A stretch of 9,891 bases of DNA from Gammaproteobacteria bacterium (GTDB lineage: Bacteria > Pseudomonadota > Gammaproteobacteria > HK1), in assembly GCA_022822245.1 (NCBI GenBank), contig JAJECB010000117.1, positions 1-9,891 of the forward strand. The letters run 5' to 3'. Positions 1 through 7,045 of the stretch are shown one piece after another (position 1 is the stretch's first letter; every line of letters begins with the position of its first letter). The translations under genes and the position numbers were made by a program. The notes beneath the pieces were generated by a model. That model was given only the letters and a program-made list of their open reading frames with translations. It had not been told where the DNA came from and ran no database searches.

Positions 1-1442
1 CCGGCGGCGCCGGCGCGCATGGCGCTTCCGCCGCTCCGGTCGCTTGCGCCGCCCCGGCCGGCGTCACCGTCCGCTCCGCCCCCGGTGCCCCCGGCTTCCC
101 CGCGCCCGAGCCGGTGGAGGACATAGAGGCACGCCTTCGCCACCCGCCGCACGTGCTCGTCGGCCTGCGCCAGCGTCTCGATCCGGGTCAGGTAGCCCGG
201 ATCGGGACCCCCCGCGACGATGGCCGCGAGCTCCGCCGCACCCGCCTTCCGGCGAAGGGCCTGGGAGAGCCGGTTCTGCACCGGGCCGAAGCACTCGGCC
301 CGGAGATACGAGCGGGGAAGGCGCCTCACCCATCCGCTCTCCCCGACCGGAAGCTGAAGGAGGGCGAGCTCGCGCCGGTTGAGCGCCTTGACCGCGGCCG
401 CCGGCTCCGCCTGGAGGCGCGCGAGGGGTTCGTCTTCCGGCCCGTCGTGCGTCACCACGGGCCCCGCGGGCGGGTCGACCTCGCCCGCCTCGAAGTCGGC
501 GCCGATCGGCGTGCGCCGCTCGAAGCGCCCGATCTCCGCCCCCTCCGCGAGCACCCCGGCAAGGGTCACGAAGGCGAGGAAGGTGTTGCGGTAGCTCCGG
601 AAGTCGGCGCTCGCGCCCCCCGCCCGCCCCGCGTCCTCCGCCCCGGCCTGGCGGAGCCAGAAGCGAAGGATCCCCTCGTCGCCGATGTCCTCTTCGGTGA
701 ACTCCGGCCCCCGGTCCTCTTCGAGGAACTCGACCATCGCGTGGAACTTGCGCTGCGCGTGCGCGGCCGGAAGGTGGTCGCCCAGCCACTCGTAGAGCCG
801 GCGGGCGAGGTCGCGGGCGGCCGCCGAGACCGCGTCGCGGTCGACGACGGACGCGGTGAGCGGGTCGAGCGCGGCGACGAGCGCGCGGTAGCCGAGGGTG
901 GAGACGAGGAGCTCCATCATCGCCGCGAGCTCCACCATGCGCCCGTAGCGCACCTCGAACCGGCCGTCGGCGTAGGCGAGGACCACCGCTTCGTCTCCGA
1001 CGAGGTGCGCGCGGCCGGGTCCGGGCGGCGGCCCGTCGTCTCCCCCGGCCGGTTCATCGGCGGCCGGGGGGCGCGCGCCCCCGAACGGCCCGCCGGGGAG
1101 CGAGAAGGCGGCGCGGAACGCGCCCGCCCGCGCGTCCTCGACCCCCCAGAAGAGCCATTCGAAGCCCGCCCCGGCCCCGGCCCCGCCGCCCCCGCCCGAC
1201 GGGGCGCTCCCCGCCCCCGCGGGCCCTCCGAACGCGAGCAGGGCGGCCCGCGTGAGGTGGCAGAGCTCGAGCAGCATCGGCTCGTAGGCGCGGCCCGAGA
1301 TCCGGGCCGCGAGGTCCATGAGCACCCGGCGCGGGAACTTCGGACCGGCCGGCCCGTCAATCTCCCCCAGTTGGCGAAAGGTCTCGCGGAGCTCGTCGCT
1401 CTGCGAGGCCCGGATGAGCCGGACCCGGGCCCTCTCGACCAT
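1..1442 (-). CDS. Hypothetical protein, 3' end beyond left edge
   Basis: An open frame on the minus strand runs from an ATG at 1442 to the left edge without a stop, giving 480 residues. I do not recognise the family. The start is supported by a GGGGAG ribosome-binding sequence six to seven bases upstream. The minus strand is chosen because its third codon positions are almost all G or C and its protein has normal hydrophobic helical stretches, whereas the aligned plus-strand frame is Arg/Pro/His-rich. Visible: a charged N-terminus, a Gly/Ala-rich linker near residues 72-93, a second Pro/Gly-rich linker near 117-145, predominantly helical sequence at about 165-300 (including YRNTFLAFVTLAG near 284-296), and a Gly/Asp-rich tail after about 447. 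There is no clear signal peptide or membrane helix, so it is probably cytoplasmic. It lies downstream of the lytic transglycosylase on the same strand but 370 bp away, so it may have its own promoter. Confidence 0.75.
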   Translation of the reverse strand, partial: MVERARVRLIRASQSDELRETFRQLGEIDGPAGPKFPRRVLMDLAARISGRAYEPMLLELCHLTRAALLAFGGPAGAGSAPSGGGGGAGAGAGFEWLFWGVEDARAGAFRAAFSLPGGPFGGARPPAADEPAGGDDGPPPGPGRAHLVGDEAVVLAYADGRFEVRYGRMVELAAMMELLVSTLGYRALVAALDPLTASVVDRDAVSAAARDLARRLYEWLGDHLPAAHAQRKFHAMVEFLEEDRGPEFTEEDIGDEGILRFWLRQAGAEDAGRAGGASADFRSYRNTFLAFVTLAGVLAEGAEIGRFERRTPIGADFEAGEVDPPAGPVVTHDGPEDEPLARLQAEPAAAVKALNRRELALLQLPVGESGWVRRLPRSYLRAECFGPVQNRLSQALRRKAGAAELAAIVAGGPDPGYLTRIETLAQADEHVRRVAKACLYVLHRLGRGEAGGTGGGADGDAGRGGASDRSGGSAMRAGAA

Positions 1443-1812
1443 GCGCTCCCCCCGAGCTGAACCGGAGGAAGGAGCATAAGCGCTCGCGTTCGGTGTGCAA
1501 AATCCGCGCCTCCGGTGGGCCCGCGCCATTTCACGTTGCCCCGCGGATCCAGGACCCCTCTCCCCTCGGGGGCAGGGGCATTTCCTGCTGGAGTGGTGCA
1601 AGGCCCCTCTCCGGTCGCGAAGCGTGCGTCCTCGGTGATCGCCGCGGAGGAGCATTTCATGCTGTGGTGTAAAGCCCCTCTCCCCCCGGGAGAGGGGTTT
1701 GGGGTGAGGGGGGAGTGCGAACATCGGCCCACTGGCCCGGCAATTTCTCGCCCTCGCTCCCTCACCTGTGCCTACCAGGGATTCCGGTCGGCGTCCGCTG
1801 CGCCCGCGGCGA
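1443..1812. other. Intergenic region with palindromic GC-rich repeats
   Basis: This 370-bp gap separates two minus-strand genes and I see no convincing gene in it. It carries at least two related units, near 1572-1612 and 1649-1684. Each has a GCATTTC-(C/A)-TGCTG segment, a GTGGTG or GTGGTGTAA segment, then GCCCCTCTCC. A weaker third relative (GCCATTTCACG then CCCCTCTCCCC) lies near 1526-1565. The right-hand unit ends in a strong hairpin and a GGGGTGAGGGG tail. Such C/G-rich palindromes (CCCTCACCCC then CCCTCTCCC on the minus strand) recall a class of dispersed intergenic repeats found in many bacterial genomes. They would also lie in the 3' untranslated part of a transglycosylase transcript. 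Confidence 0.6.
1675..1697. repeat. Inverted repeat, 10-bp stem and 3-nt loop
   Basis: CCCCTCTCCC at 1675-1684 pairs perfectly with GGGAGAGGGG at 1688-1697 around a CCC loop. It lies 116 bp downstream of the stop codon of the minus-strand lytic transglycosylase gene. It may help end or stabilise that transcript, but no T-tract follows on the minus strand, so a classic intrinsic terminator is not shown. It is better read as part of a dispersed intergenic repeat family. Confidence 0.6.
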
Positions 1813-2724
1813 CTAGCGGAAGCGGGGGCCGCCGGTGACCGCCACCCACCGGCCCCCGCCGCCGGTGCGGAAACGGGGGGCGGGGCCACCTTCCACCGCC
1901 GACCACCGGCCCCCGGTGTGGAAGCGGTACCAGGGTCCCGGGTGCCCGCGGAACCGGCCGCCTTCGGTCACCCTCTCGTCGCACCCCTCGGCCGCCCGCC
2001 GGTCATGGACGCGATGGCGAGCGCGGTAGTGGTGGTGCGGGTCGCGTCCGCCGTCCGCCGAGTGCCAGCGGATCGTCCGGTCCCGCACCGCCACCCGGTC
2101 CGTGTACCGGGGGGCGTACCAGGCGGTGTCGCCGGCGACGAAGCGCGGCGCCCCGCTCGCCTCGCGGATCCAGGCCCGCACGAGGCGGTCCCGCTGGTAG
2201 CGCCGCCAGCAGTCCATCACCCGCTCGACGTAGGCGCGGGTGTAGTCGTGCGCCAGGTAGCGGCCGTCCTCCTGCGCGAGCTCGCCGCCGCGGTGGTGCG
2301 AGAGCGCGAGCGCCCAGTCGCCGCCGTAGCGATCGTGGAGGCCGGCGAGCCGGCCGAGCCCGAGGCGAACGTTGGTCGCGGGGTCCCAGAGGGCGTCGGC
2401 CGCCGTCCCTAGCTCGCCCGTCGCCGTCGCCGGGAGGATCTGCATCAGGCCGATGGCGCCGGAGGCGCCGACCGTCCGGGGGACGAAGCCCGACTCCACG
2501 TCCACCACCGCGAGCGCGAGCGGGGCGGGCACCGTGCCGTTCCCGATCGCTTCGGCCACGACGAGCCGCTGGATGGCGGCCCGGTCCTCCCGGGCGAGGC
2601 CGGCCGGGTCGACGTAGATGCTCGCGGTCGCGACCGCGGGCAGGGCGAAGGCCGGGCCGAGGCCGGCCGCGAGAACGAGGGCGGCGCGCAGGGCGCGGCG
2701 CCGCTTGCGGGTCGAGTGCTGCAT
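1813..2724 (-). CDS. Secreted SLT-type lytic transglycosylase
   Basis: Encodes 303 residues. Proteins of this family cleave the MurNAc-GlcNAc glycosidic bond of peptidoglycan, leaving a 1,6-anhydro end, and act in the periplasm. Residues 1-35 form a signal peptide: a basic start (STRKRRR), a hydrophobic Ala/Leu core and an Ala-rich cleavage zone. The SLT fold covers about residues 48-175. It carries the signature ESGF with likely catalytic Glu77, followed by GASGAIGLMQILPATA, and later ALSHHRGG in place of the usual AYNAG-type segment. The C-terminal part, after about residue 190, is basic and unrecognised; it ends in two imperfect repeats of the type GGRW-(S/V)-AV-(E/T)-GGP. I chose ATG 2724 over longer in-frame options because AAAGGAG lies just upstream, a signal peptide follows at once, and a promoter-like box lies 45 nt upstream. 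The gene is divergent from the caspase-FGE gene and shares that box with it, suggesting co-regulation. Confidence 0.88.
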   Translation of the reverse strand: MQHSTRKRRRALRAALVLAAGLGPAFALPAVATASIYVDPAGLAREDRAAIQRLVVAEAIGNGTVPAPLALAVVDVESGFVPRTVGASGAIGLMQILPATATGELGTAADALWDPATNVRLGLGRLAGLHDRYGGDWALALSHHRGGELAQEDGRYLAHDYTRAYVERVMDCWRRYQRDRLVRAWIREASGAPRFVAGDTAWYAPRYTDRVAVRDRTIRWHSADGGRDPHHHYRARHRVHDRRAAEGCDERVTEGGRFRGHPGPWYRFHTGGRWSAVEGGPAPRFRTGGGGRWVAVTGGPRFR

Positions 2725-2769
2725 GAGAGTGCTCCTTTCCCCGCCGTGCGGGTCGGTACGAGTCCCTCG

Positions 2770-2785
2770 CGGCAATGGAAGGATC
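2770..2785 (-). promoter_or_regulatory. Shared upstream box, copy 1 (lytic transglycosylase)
   Basis: Reads GATCCTTCCATTGCCG on the minus strand, 45 nt before the transglycosylase ATG. It matches the box before the second FGE gene at 15 of 16 positions, and the box before the caspase-FGE gene at 14 of 16. The consistent distance to the starts and the sense orientation in all three cases argue for a promoter element or activator site. The TTGCCG part could act as a -35 hexamer. No clear -10 consensus is shared, so the sigma factor or regulator cannot be named. Confidence 0.5.
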
Positions 2786-2978
2786 AGGCGCGTTTTGCCG
2801 GTCCCGCCCGACCGGCGCGCCCCCGCCCGACCGGCACCTCGGATCCCTCGTCGATTGAGCGAGTGAGTGAGCCCCGCCCGCGCGCCGCGCCGCCGGGCGT
2901 CCGGCCGCTTGGCTACAGCCAGCTTCGGCCAGTCCCGCACTCGCCCGCCGCGCGCCCCTTCCCCGGGAAAGCCGCCCC

Positions 2979-2994
2979 GATCTTTCCATTTCCG
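2979..2994 (+). promoter_or_regulatory. Shared upstream box, copy 2 (caspase-FGE gene)
   Basis: Reads GATCTTTCCATTTCCG, 41 nt before the ATG at 3036. The leader between box and start (with TACGAT near 3006-3011 and GAGAGGAGAGCGCC at 3022-3035) resembles the leader of the second FGE gene, which has GAGAGGAGAAGAGCGCC at the same place. TACGAT is a possible -10 element. Confidence 0.5.
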
Positions 2995-3035
2995 AAATTG
3001 CGCCATACGATGGGAAGGAAAGAGAGGAGAGCGCC

Positions 3036-5336
3036 ATGCCGACAGCGAGACGAGCGCCGACCCTGTCGTTGCTCCTCGCGGCCGCCGCACTGGCCGCCGC
3101 GGCGGCCGGTCCTGTCGGCCCCGCTCGGGCGGAGTACGCGAATCCGCACGGGGTCGCGGTCATCATCGGCAACCGGACGTACCGGAACGAGCGGGTGCCC
3201 GAGGTGGCGTACGCGCACCGGGACGCGGAGGCGTTCCGGCATTACGTCGTCGACGTGCTCGGCTTCGACCCCGGGAACGTCATCGATCTTCGCGACGCGA
3301 CGCAGGCGGAGATGGAGGACGCGTTCGGCAACGAGCGGAGCCACGAGGGCAGGCTCTGGCGTTTCCTGCACCCTCGCCACGGCTCGGACGTGGTGGTGTT
3401 CTACTCCGGGCACGGGGTCCCCGGGCTCAAGGACGGGCGGGGCTACCTGCTGCCGGTGGACGCGAACCCGGACAGCGCCGAGATCAACGGCTACCCGATT
3501 GACGTTCTGTACGAGAACCTGGGCAAGCTCGAGGCGGCGAAGACCGCGCGGGTGTTCCTCGACGCATGCTTCTCGGGGGACAGCGACCGGGGGATGCTGG
3601 TTCGCTCGGCCTCGCCGGTCTTCGTGCCGGCGGCGCTCCCGGAGGCGTCGGCGGAGAAGCTGACGGTGCTCGCGGCGTCGTCGGGCAAGGAGGTCGCCTC
3701 GTGGGACGACGAGGCGGGGCACGGTCTTTTCACCCGCCACGTGCTCGACGCGCTCTACGGCGCGGGCGACCTCGACGGGGACGGCGAGGTGACCGCGGTG
3801 GAAGCGAAGACGTACCTCGACGACACGATGACGATTGCGGCCCGGCGCCGGTTCGGCCGCCACCAGAACGCGAGCCTGAATGGCGAGGTCGGTGTGGTGC
3901 TCGCGCGTGCGGGCGAAGGCGGCGCCTTCCCGCCGCGCCCGGCCCTCGGCGAAACGGAGCCCGGGCCGGACGCGGCCACGAAGACGGACGAACCGGAGAC
4001 GGTGGAGAGCGCCGGCGCGGGGCCTCCGCCGCCCGCGGAGAGCCCGGAGTCGGCCGAGGCTGCGCTGGATCTGACGCACGCGCAGCGGGTGCTGGTGCAG
4101 GAGGGGTTGACATCCCTTGGCGCGAACGTCGGTCGTGCGGACGGCATCTTCGGCGCTCGAACCCGAGCGGGGGTCCGTTCGATCCAGAAGGAGAAGGGCC
4201 TTCCGGAGACGGGCCACCTGACGGCGGAGCTGTCGGAGACGCTCCAGGCGCTGGGCGAGGAGGCCCGCGGGGAGCGGCGGCGTGCGGAGGAGGCGCGCCG
4301 CGCGGAGGCCGAGCGCAAGCGGCAGGCCGAACGGCAGAGGGCGGCCGCCGCCCGCCGCGCGGACGACGCGGCGTTTGCGGAAGCGAAGCGGCTGCACACC
4401 CCGGCGAGCTACCGTGCGTACCTGGCCCGCGGCGGTCGCCACGAGGCGGAGGCCCGTGCCCTGCTCGCGGCGGTCTCGAAGCCGCAGTGGGAGCCCGGGA
4501 AGAAGTTCCGTGACTGCCCGGATTGTCCCGAGATGGTGGTGGTGCCGTCGGGGAGCTACGAGATGGGCTCCCCGTCACACGAGGACGGTCGGCAAGACGA
4601 TGAAGGTCCGGTGCACCGTGTGACGATACCCGAGCCGTTTGCGGTTGGTGTATACGAGGTGACGCGCGGCGAGTGGAGTCGCTTCGTCTCTTCGACAGGA
4701 TATTCGCCGGGAAGCTCGTGCTGGACGTATGAGGGCGGTGAGTGGAAGGAGCGTACGGGCCGGAGTTGGCGCTCGCCTGGCTTCGCCCAAGGTGATGGTC
4801 ACCCGGTGGTTTGCGTGAGCTGGGGTGACGCGCAGTCGTACGTTGACTGGCTGTCGCAGGAGACGGGTGCGGAGTATCGATTGTTGAGCGAGTCGGAATG
4901 GGAGTATGCGGCGCGTGGGGGAACGGCTACGTCGCGCTTCTGGGGTCAGACCGAGGTAGGCCAGTGCAGGCACGCCAACGGCGCGGACCGTGCGCTGAAG
5001 AATCGATACCGCGATTGGGAGTGGCCGGTATCCTCATACGATGACGGTCATGTTCACACGTCTCCGGCTGGTAGCTTTCGGCCGAACGACTATGGTTTGT
5101 ACGATGTAATGGGGAATGCATGGGAGTGGGTAGAGGACTGCTGGCACGATAGCTACAGCGGAGCGCCGTCGGACAGTCGTGCGTGGACGACTGGTGGAGA
5201 CTGCGCCCGCCGTGTGTTGCGTGGCGGCTCGTGGAACTACGAACCGAGGTTCCTTCGTTCCGCGATCCGCCTCAGGAACGGATCCGGTCTCCGGAACAAT
5301 TTCGCCGGGTTTCGTATTGCCAGGACGTTGGATTGA
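3036..5336 (+). CDS. Secreted caspase-like / peptidoglycan-binding / FGE-sulfatase DGR target
   Basis: Encodes 766 residues. Residues 1-33 are a signal peptide (Leu/Ala core, PARA cleavage zone), so the protein is exported. Residues about 37-290 are a caspase-like (peptidase C14) domain: VAVIIGN opens it, the catalytic dyad is His126 in FYSGHG and Cys178 in LDACFSG, and an EF-hand-like loop DLDGDGEVTAVE lies at 245-256. An acidic Pro-rich linker (about 300-340) leads to a peptidoglycan-binding-like domain (about 344-404, with GRADGIFGARTRAGV). A charged Arg/Glu/Ala helix, probably coiled coil, spans 405-450. The FGE-sulfatase domain runs from about 490 to the end: FRDCPDCPEMVVVPSGSYEMGS, LLSESEWEYAARGG, GLYDVMGNAWEWVEDCW, RVLRGGSW and AGFRIA. 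This C-type-lectin-like fold is a common DGR scaffold. The variable repeat encodes about residues 725-763. The start is supported by AGGAG six bases upstream. It probably binds a ligand through the diversified domain and signals through the protease; that link is inferred. The FGE part is less GC-rich than the rest. Confidence 0.93.
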   Translation: MPTARRAPTLSLLLAAAALAAAAAGPVGPARAEYANPHGVAVIIGNRTYRNERVPEVAYAHRDAEAFRHYVVDVLGFDPGNVIDLRDATQAEMEDAFGNERSHEGRLWRFLHPRHGSDVVVFYSGHGVPGLKDGRGYLLPVDANPDSAEINGYPIDVLYENLGKLEAAKTARVFLDACFSGDSDRGMLVRSASPVFVPAALPEASAEKLTVLAASSGKEVASWDDEAGHGLFTRHVLDALYGAGDLDGDGEVTAVEAKTYLDDTMTIAARRRFGRHQNASLNGEVGVVLARAGEGGAFPPRPALGETEPGPDAATKTDEPETVESAGAGPPPPAESPESAEAALDLTHAQRVLVQEGLTSLGANVGRADGIFGARTRAGVRSIQKEKGLPETGHLTAELSETLQALGEEARGERRRAEEARRAEAERKRQAERQRAAAARRADDAAFAEAKRLHTPASYRAYLARGGRHEAEARALLAAVSKPQWEPGKKFRDCPDCPEMVVVPSGSYEMGSPSHEDGRQDDEGPVHRVTIPEPFAVGVYEVTRGEWSRFVSSTGYSPGSSCWTYEGGEWKERTGRSWRSPGFAQGDGHPVVCVSWGDAQSYVDWLSQETGAEYRLLSESEWEYAARGGTATSRFWGQTEVGQCRHANGADRALKNRYRDWEWPVSSYDDGHVHTSPAGSFRPNDYGLYDVMGNAWEWVEDCWHDSYSGAPSDSRAWTTGGDCARRVLRGGSWNYEPRFLRSAIRLRNGSGLRNNFAGFRIARTLD
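5207..5323 (+). repeat. DGR variable repeat (VR)
   Basis: This 117-bp segment at the 3' end of the caspase-FGE gene aligns without gaps to the template repeat at 7046-7162. The 15 differences lie at 5238, 5241, 5250, 5251, 5266, 5271, 5272, 5281, 5283, 5288, 5289, 5290, 5300, 5301 and 5302. Fourteen face an adenine in the TR; the exception is 5300, where C became T. Replaced residues are Tyr735, Glu736, Phe739, Ile744, Leu746, Gly749, Ser750, Leu752 and Phe756, where the TR would encode Asn, Lys, Asn, Asn, Asn, Glu, Thr, Asn and Asn. The last 21 bp (GCCGGGTTTCGTATTGCCAG with its preceding C) are identical to the TR and probably include the initiation-of-mutagenic-homing site. Confidence 0.95.
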
Positions 5337-5374
5337 CTCTTGTGTCTTTGTTTCTTAGCCTCTTTTGCGGGGGT

Positions 5375-5405
5375 CCAGGGGGCGGAGCCCCCTGGCGGAT
5401 TTTTC
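5375..5405 (+). terminator. GC-rich hairpin with T-tract after the target gene
   Basis: CCAGGGGGC at 5375-5383 pairs perfectly with GCCCCCTGG at 5387-5395 around a GGA loop, and TTTTT follows at 5400-5404. This looks like an intrinsic terminator 38 bp after the target's stop codon. In the Bordetella phage DGR a DNA hairpin just downstream of VR improves retrohoming, so this one, about 51 bp after VR, could also serve that role. The rest of the 5337-5562 gap, up to avd, shows no other clear element. Confidence 0.65.
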
Positions 5406-5562
5406 GCCATTCATTGGGTCGCTCGGTGCATCGTGTCCGAGCACCGTGGAGCGCCCGCCTCCGGCGCTTGGTTCCGGCCAGCGCCCCATCTCCCGTCCGG
5501 TGTGGCGCCCGGCATCGCGTCGTAGTCGGTGGACGCAGGCCCCGGCGGGCGGGCCTTGACCG

Positions 5563-5934
5563 ATGAAGCGCTCGACGGATGGTGCGGAGCGCCGCACCGG
5601 ACCCGCGCTGGAGGCGATGTACCAGCTCGTGCGGTGGCTGATTCCCACCGTGGACCGGTTCCCGCGCCGGCAGAAGTTCCTCCTCGGCGACCGCATCCAG
5701 ACCACCGCCCTCGCGGGGCTGGAGCGGCTCGTCGAGGCGACCTTCACGCGCAACCGCGGCCGGCTCCTCGACCGCGTGAACGTGGACCTCGACAAGCTGC
5801 GCCTGTTGCTTCGTCTCGCGAAGGAACTCGGGTACCTCGACCTGCGGCGCTACGAGCACGCGGCGCGGCGCCTGGACGAGGTGGGCCGGCTCGTCGGCGG
5901 ATGGCGCCGGGTGCACCGTGACCCGGCGGGCTGA
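5563..5934 (+). CDS. avd: DGR accessory variability determinant (Avd)
   Basis: Encodes 123 residues, the usual size for this family. Avd proteins form a small pentameric four-helix-bundle barrel that binds the DGR reverse transcriptase and its RNA and is needed for cDNA synthesis and retrohoming. Family features visible here: an N-terminal helix (ALEAMYQLVRWLIPTVDRFP), the loop RRQKFLLGDRI near 35-45, a basic helix (LERLVEATFTRNR), and the C-terminal LRLAKELGYLDLRRYEHAARRLDE-type segment ending in VGGWRR near 111-116 (I list only its key residues: Leu-Gly-Tyr-Leu then Tyr-Glu-His). It is rich in Arg and Lys, as expected for an RNA-binding protein. No good ribosome-binding sequence precedes the ATG. 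Its last 17 bases overlap the start of the reverse transcriptase gene, which suggests translational coupling. Confidence 0.9.
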   Translation: MKRSTDGAERRTGPALEAMYQLVRWLIPTVDRFPRRQKFLLGDRIQTTALAGLERLVEATFTRNRGRLLDRVNVDLDKLRLLLRLAKELGYLDLRRYEHAARRLDEVGRLVGGWRRVHRDPAG

Positions 5935-7045
5935 CGACCTGTTCTCCGGAATCGCCTCGTTTCCGGCGCTGGAGGCGGCGGCACGCCGGGCCGCACGGGG
6001 CAAACGGAGAAAGCCCGGCGCCGCCGCGTTTCTCGCCTGCCTGGAACGCGAGGTGCTGCGCCTCGAACGCGAGCTGCTCGCGGGCGCCTGGCGGCCCGGG
6101 CGGTACGTGGAAATCGCCATCCGCGATCCGAAGCCACGTACCGTGTCCGCCGCCCCGTTCCGGGACCGGGTGGTGCACCACGCCCTCTGCGCCGCTATCG
6201 AGCCGCACTTCGAACGGAGCTTCATTCACGACAGCTACGCGAATCGCCGGGGCAAGGGCACGCACCGGGCGGTCGCGCGCTACGAACGATTCCGTGACCG
6301 GTTCGGCGCGGTGTTGCGCTGTGACATCTTCCGCTACTTCCCCGCCATGGACCACGCGATTCTGAAGGGCCAGGTTCGCCGGCGAGTTCGATGCGAACAG
6401 ACCTTGCGGCTAGCGGATGCGATCATCGACGGCTCGAATCCCCAGGAGCCGGTGTACCGCTACTATCCGGGGGATGATCTCTTCACACCCTTCGAAAGGC
6501 GTCGAGGTCTTCCAATCGGGAACCTGACGAGCCAGCTCTTCGCGAATGTGTACCTTGACGGCCTCGATCACTTCGTCAAGGAGGTGCTGCGGGCGAAGGG
6601 TTACCTGCGCTACGTGGACGACTTCGCGCTCTTCCACGACGACCCGGCGGTGCTCGCGGACTGGCGGGAGCGCATCCGCGCGTACCTCGCACGGCGACGG
6701 CTCTCCTTGCACCCGCTCAAGACCTACGTCGCGCCGACGGCGGAACGGACCCGTTTTCTCGGCTACGTCCTGCTCCCGGACGGCCGGAGGCGGCTTCCCG
6801 AGGACAACGTTCGCCAGTTCCGCAACCGCTTGCGGAGCATGCGCGACCGGGTGCGCGCGGGCGCGATGGCGCCGGAGGAAGGGCGCCCGCGGGTCGCGAG
6901 CTGGGTGGCGCATGCGCGCCACGCGAACACCCGGCGGCTGCGGCGCGCGCTACTTCGCGGCGGGCCCTTCGACCCCGCCGCGCAACGACTTCCGGGCCAT
7001 CCGGCGGCACCGCCGGACTGGTCCGGGAGCCTGACCGGCCCCTGA
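5918..7045 (+). CDS. DGR reverse transcriptase
   Basis: Encodes 375 residues from a GTG inside the avd 3' end. It is the error-prone reverse transcriptase that copies the TR RNA with misincorporation opposite adenines. Motifs in order: a DGR-type opening RPGRYVEIAIRDPKPR (59-74), FRDRVVHHAL (81-90) and the DSYANRRGKGTHRA region (105-118); the first catalytic Asp136 in CDIFRYF; the diagnostic GLPIGNLTSQ (197-206), where most retroelement RTs have QGxxxSP; the active-site box YVDDF (232-236) with Asp234 and Asp235; then PLKTYV (266-271) and RFLGYVL (279-285), the latter motif 7-like. A basic thumb-like C-terminus follows. The length is normal for a DGR RT. The overlap with avd supports GTG 5918, although GTG is a weaker start. 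The TGA stop is directly followed by the TR, so one transcript can carry both RT message and template RNA. Confidence 0.95.
   Translation: MTRRADDLFSGIASFPALEAAARRAARGKRRKPGAAAFLACLEREVLRLERELLAGAWRPGRYVEIAIRDPKPRTVSAAPFRDRVVHHALCAAIEPHFERSFIHDSYANRRGKGTHRAVARYERFRDRFGAVLRCDIFRYFPAMDHAILKGQVRRRVRCEQTLRLADAIIDGSNPQEPVYRYYPGDDLFTPFERRRGLPIGNLTSQLFANVYLDGLDHFVKEVLRAKGYLRYVDDFALFHDDPAVLADWRERIRAYLARRRLSLHPLKTYVAPTAERTRFLGYVLLPDGRRRLPEDNVRQFRNRLRSMRDRVRAGAMAPEEGRPRVASWVAHARHANTRRLRRALLRGGPFDPAAQRLPGHPAAPPDWSGSLTGP

Larger units (their letters stand above)
2725..3035. other. Divergent intergenic region with two promoter-like boxes
   Basis: This 311-bp gap lies between the start codons of the lytic transglycosylase (minus) and the caspase-FGE gene (plus). 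It holds one copy of a shared 16-bp box in each orientation. It also holds a short direct repeat of CCCGCCCGACCGGC near 2803-2816 and 2822-2835. Ribosome-binding sequences sit at both edges: AAAGGAG on the minus strand near 2735, and AGGAG at 3025-3029 on the plus strand. The open frames crossing it are antisense or N-terminal over-extensions and I do not accept them as genes. Confidence 0.6.

Noticed and set aside
114..1460. 448-codon plus-strand open frame
   Set aside because: It is codon-aligned opposite the minus-strand gene, its protein is Arg/Pro/His-rich, and GC bias falls on the minus strand's third positions, so it is a shadow.
2913..4442. 509-codon minus-strand open frame
   Set aside because: Antisense to the caspase domain, and it crosses a promoter-bearing intergenic region; explained by high G+C.
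4500..5336. A catalytically active formylglycine-generating enzyme
   Set aside because: The segment after RGGSW lacks the cysteine pair expected in active aerobic enzymes, and that segment is under DGR variation, so a binding role is more likely.
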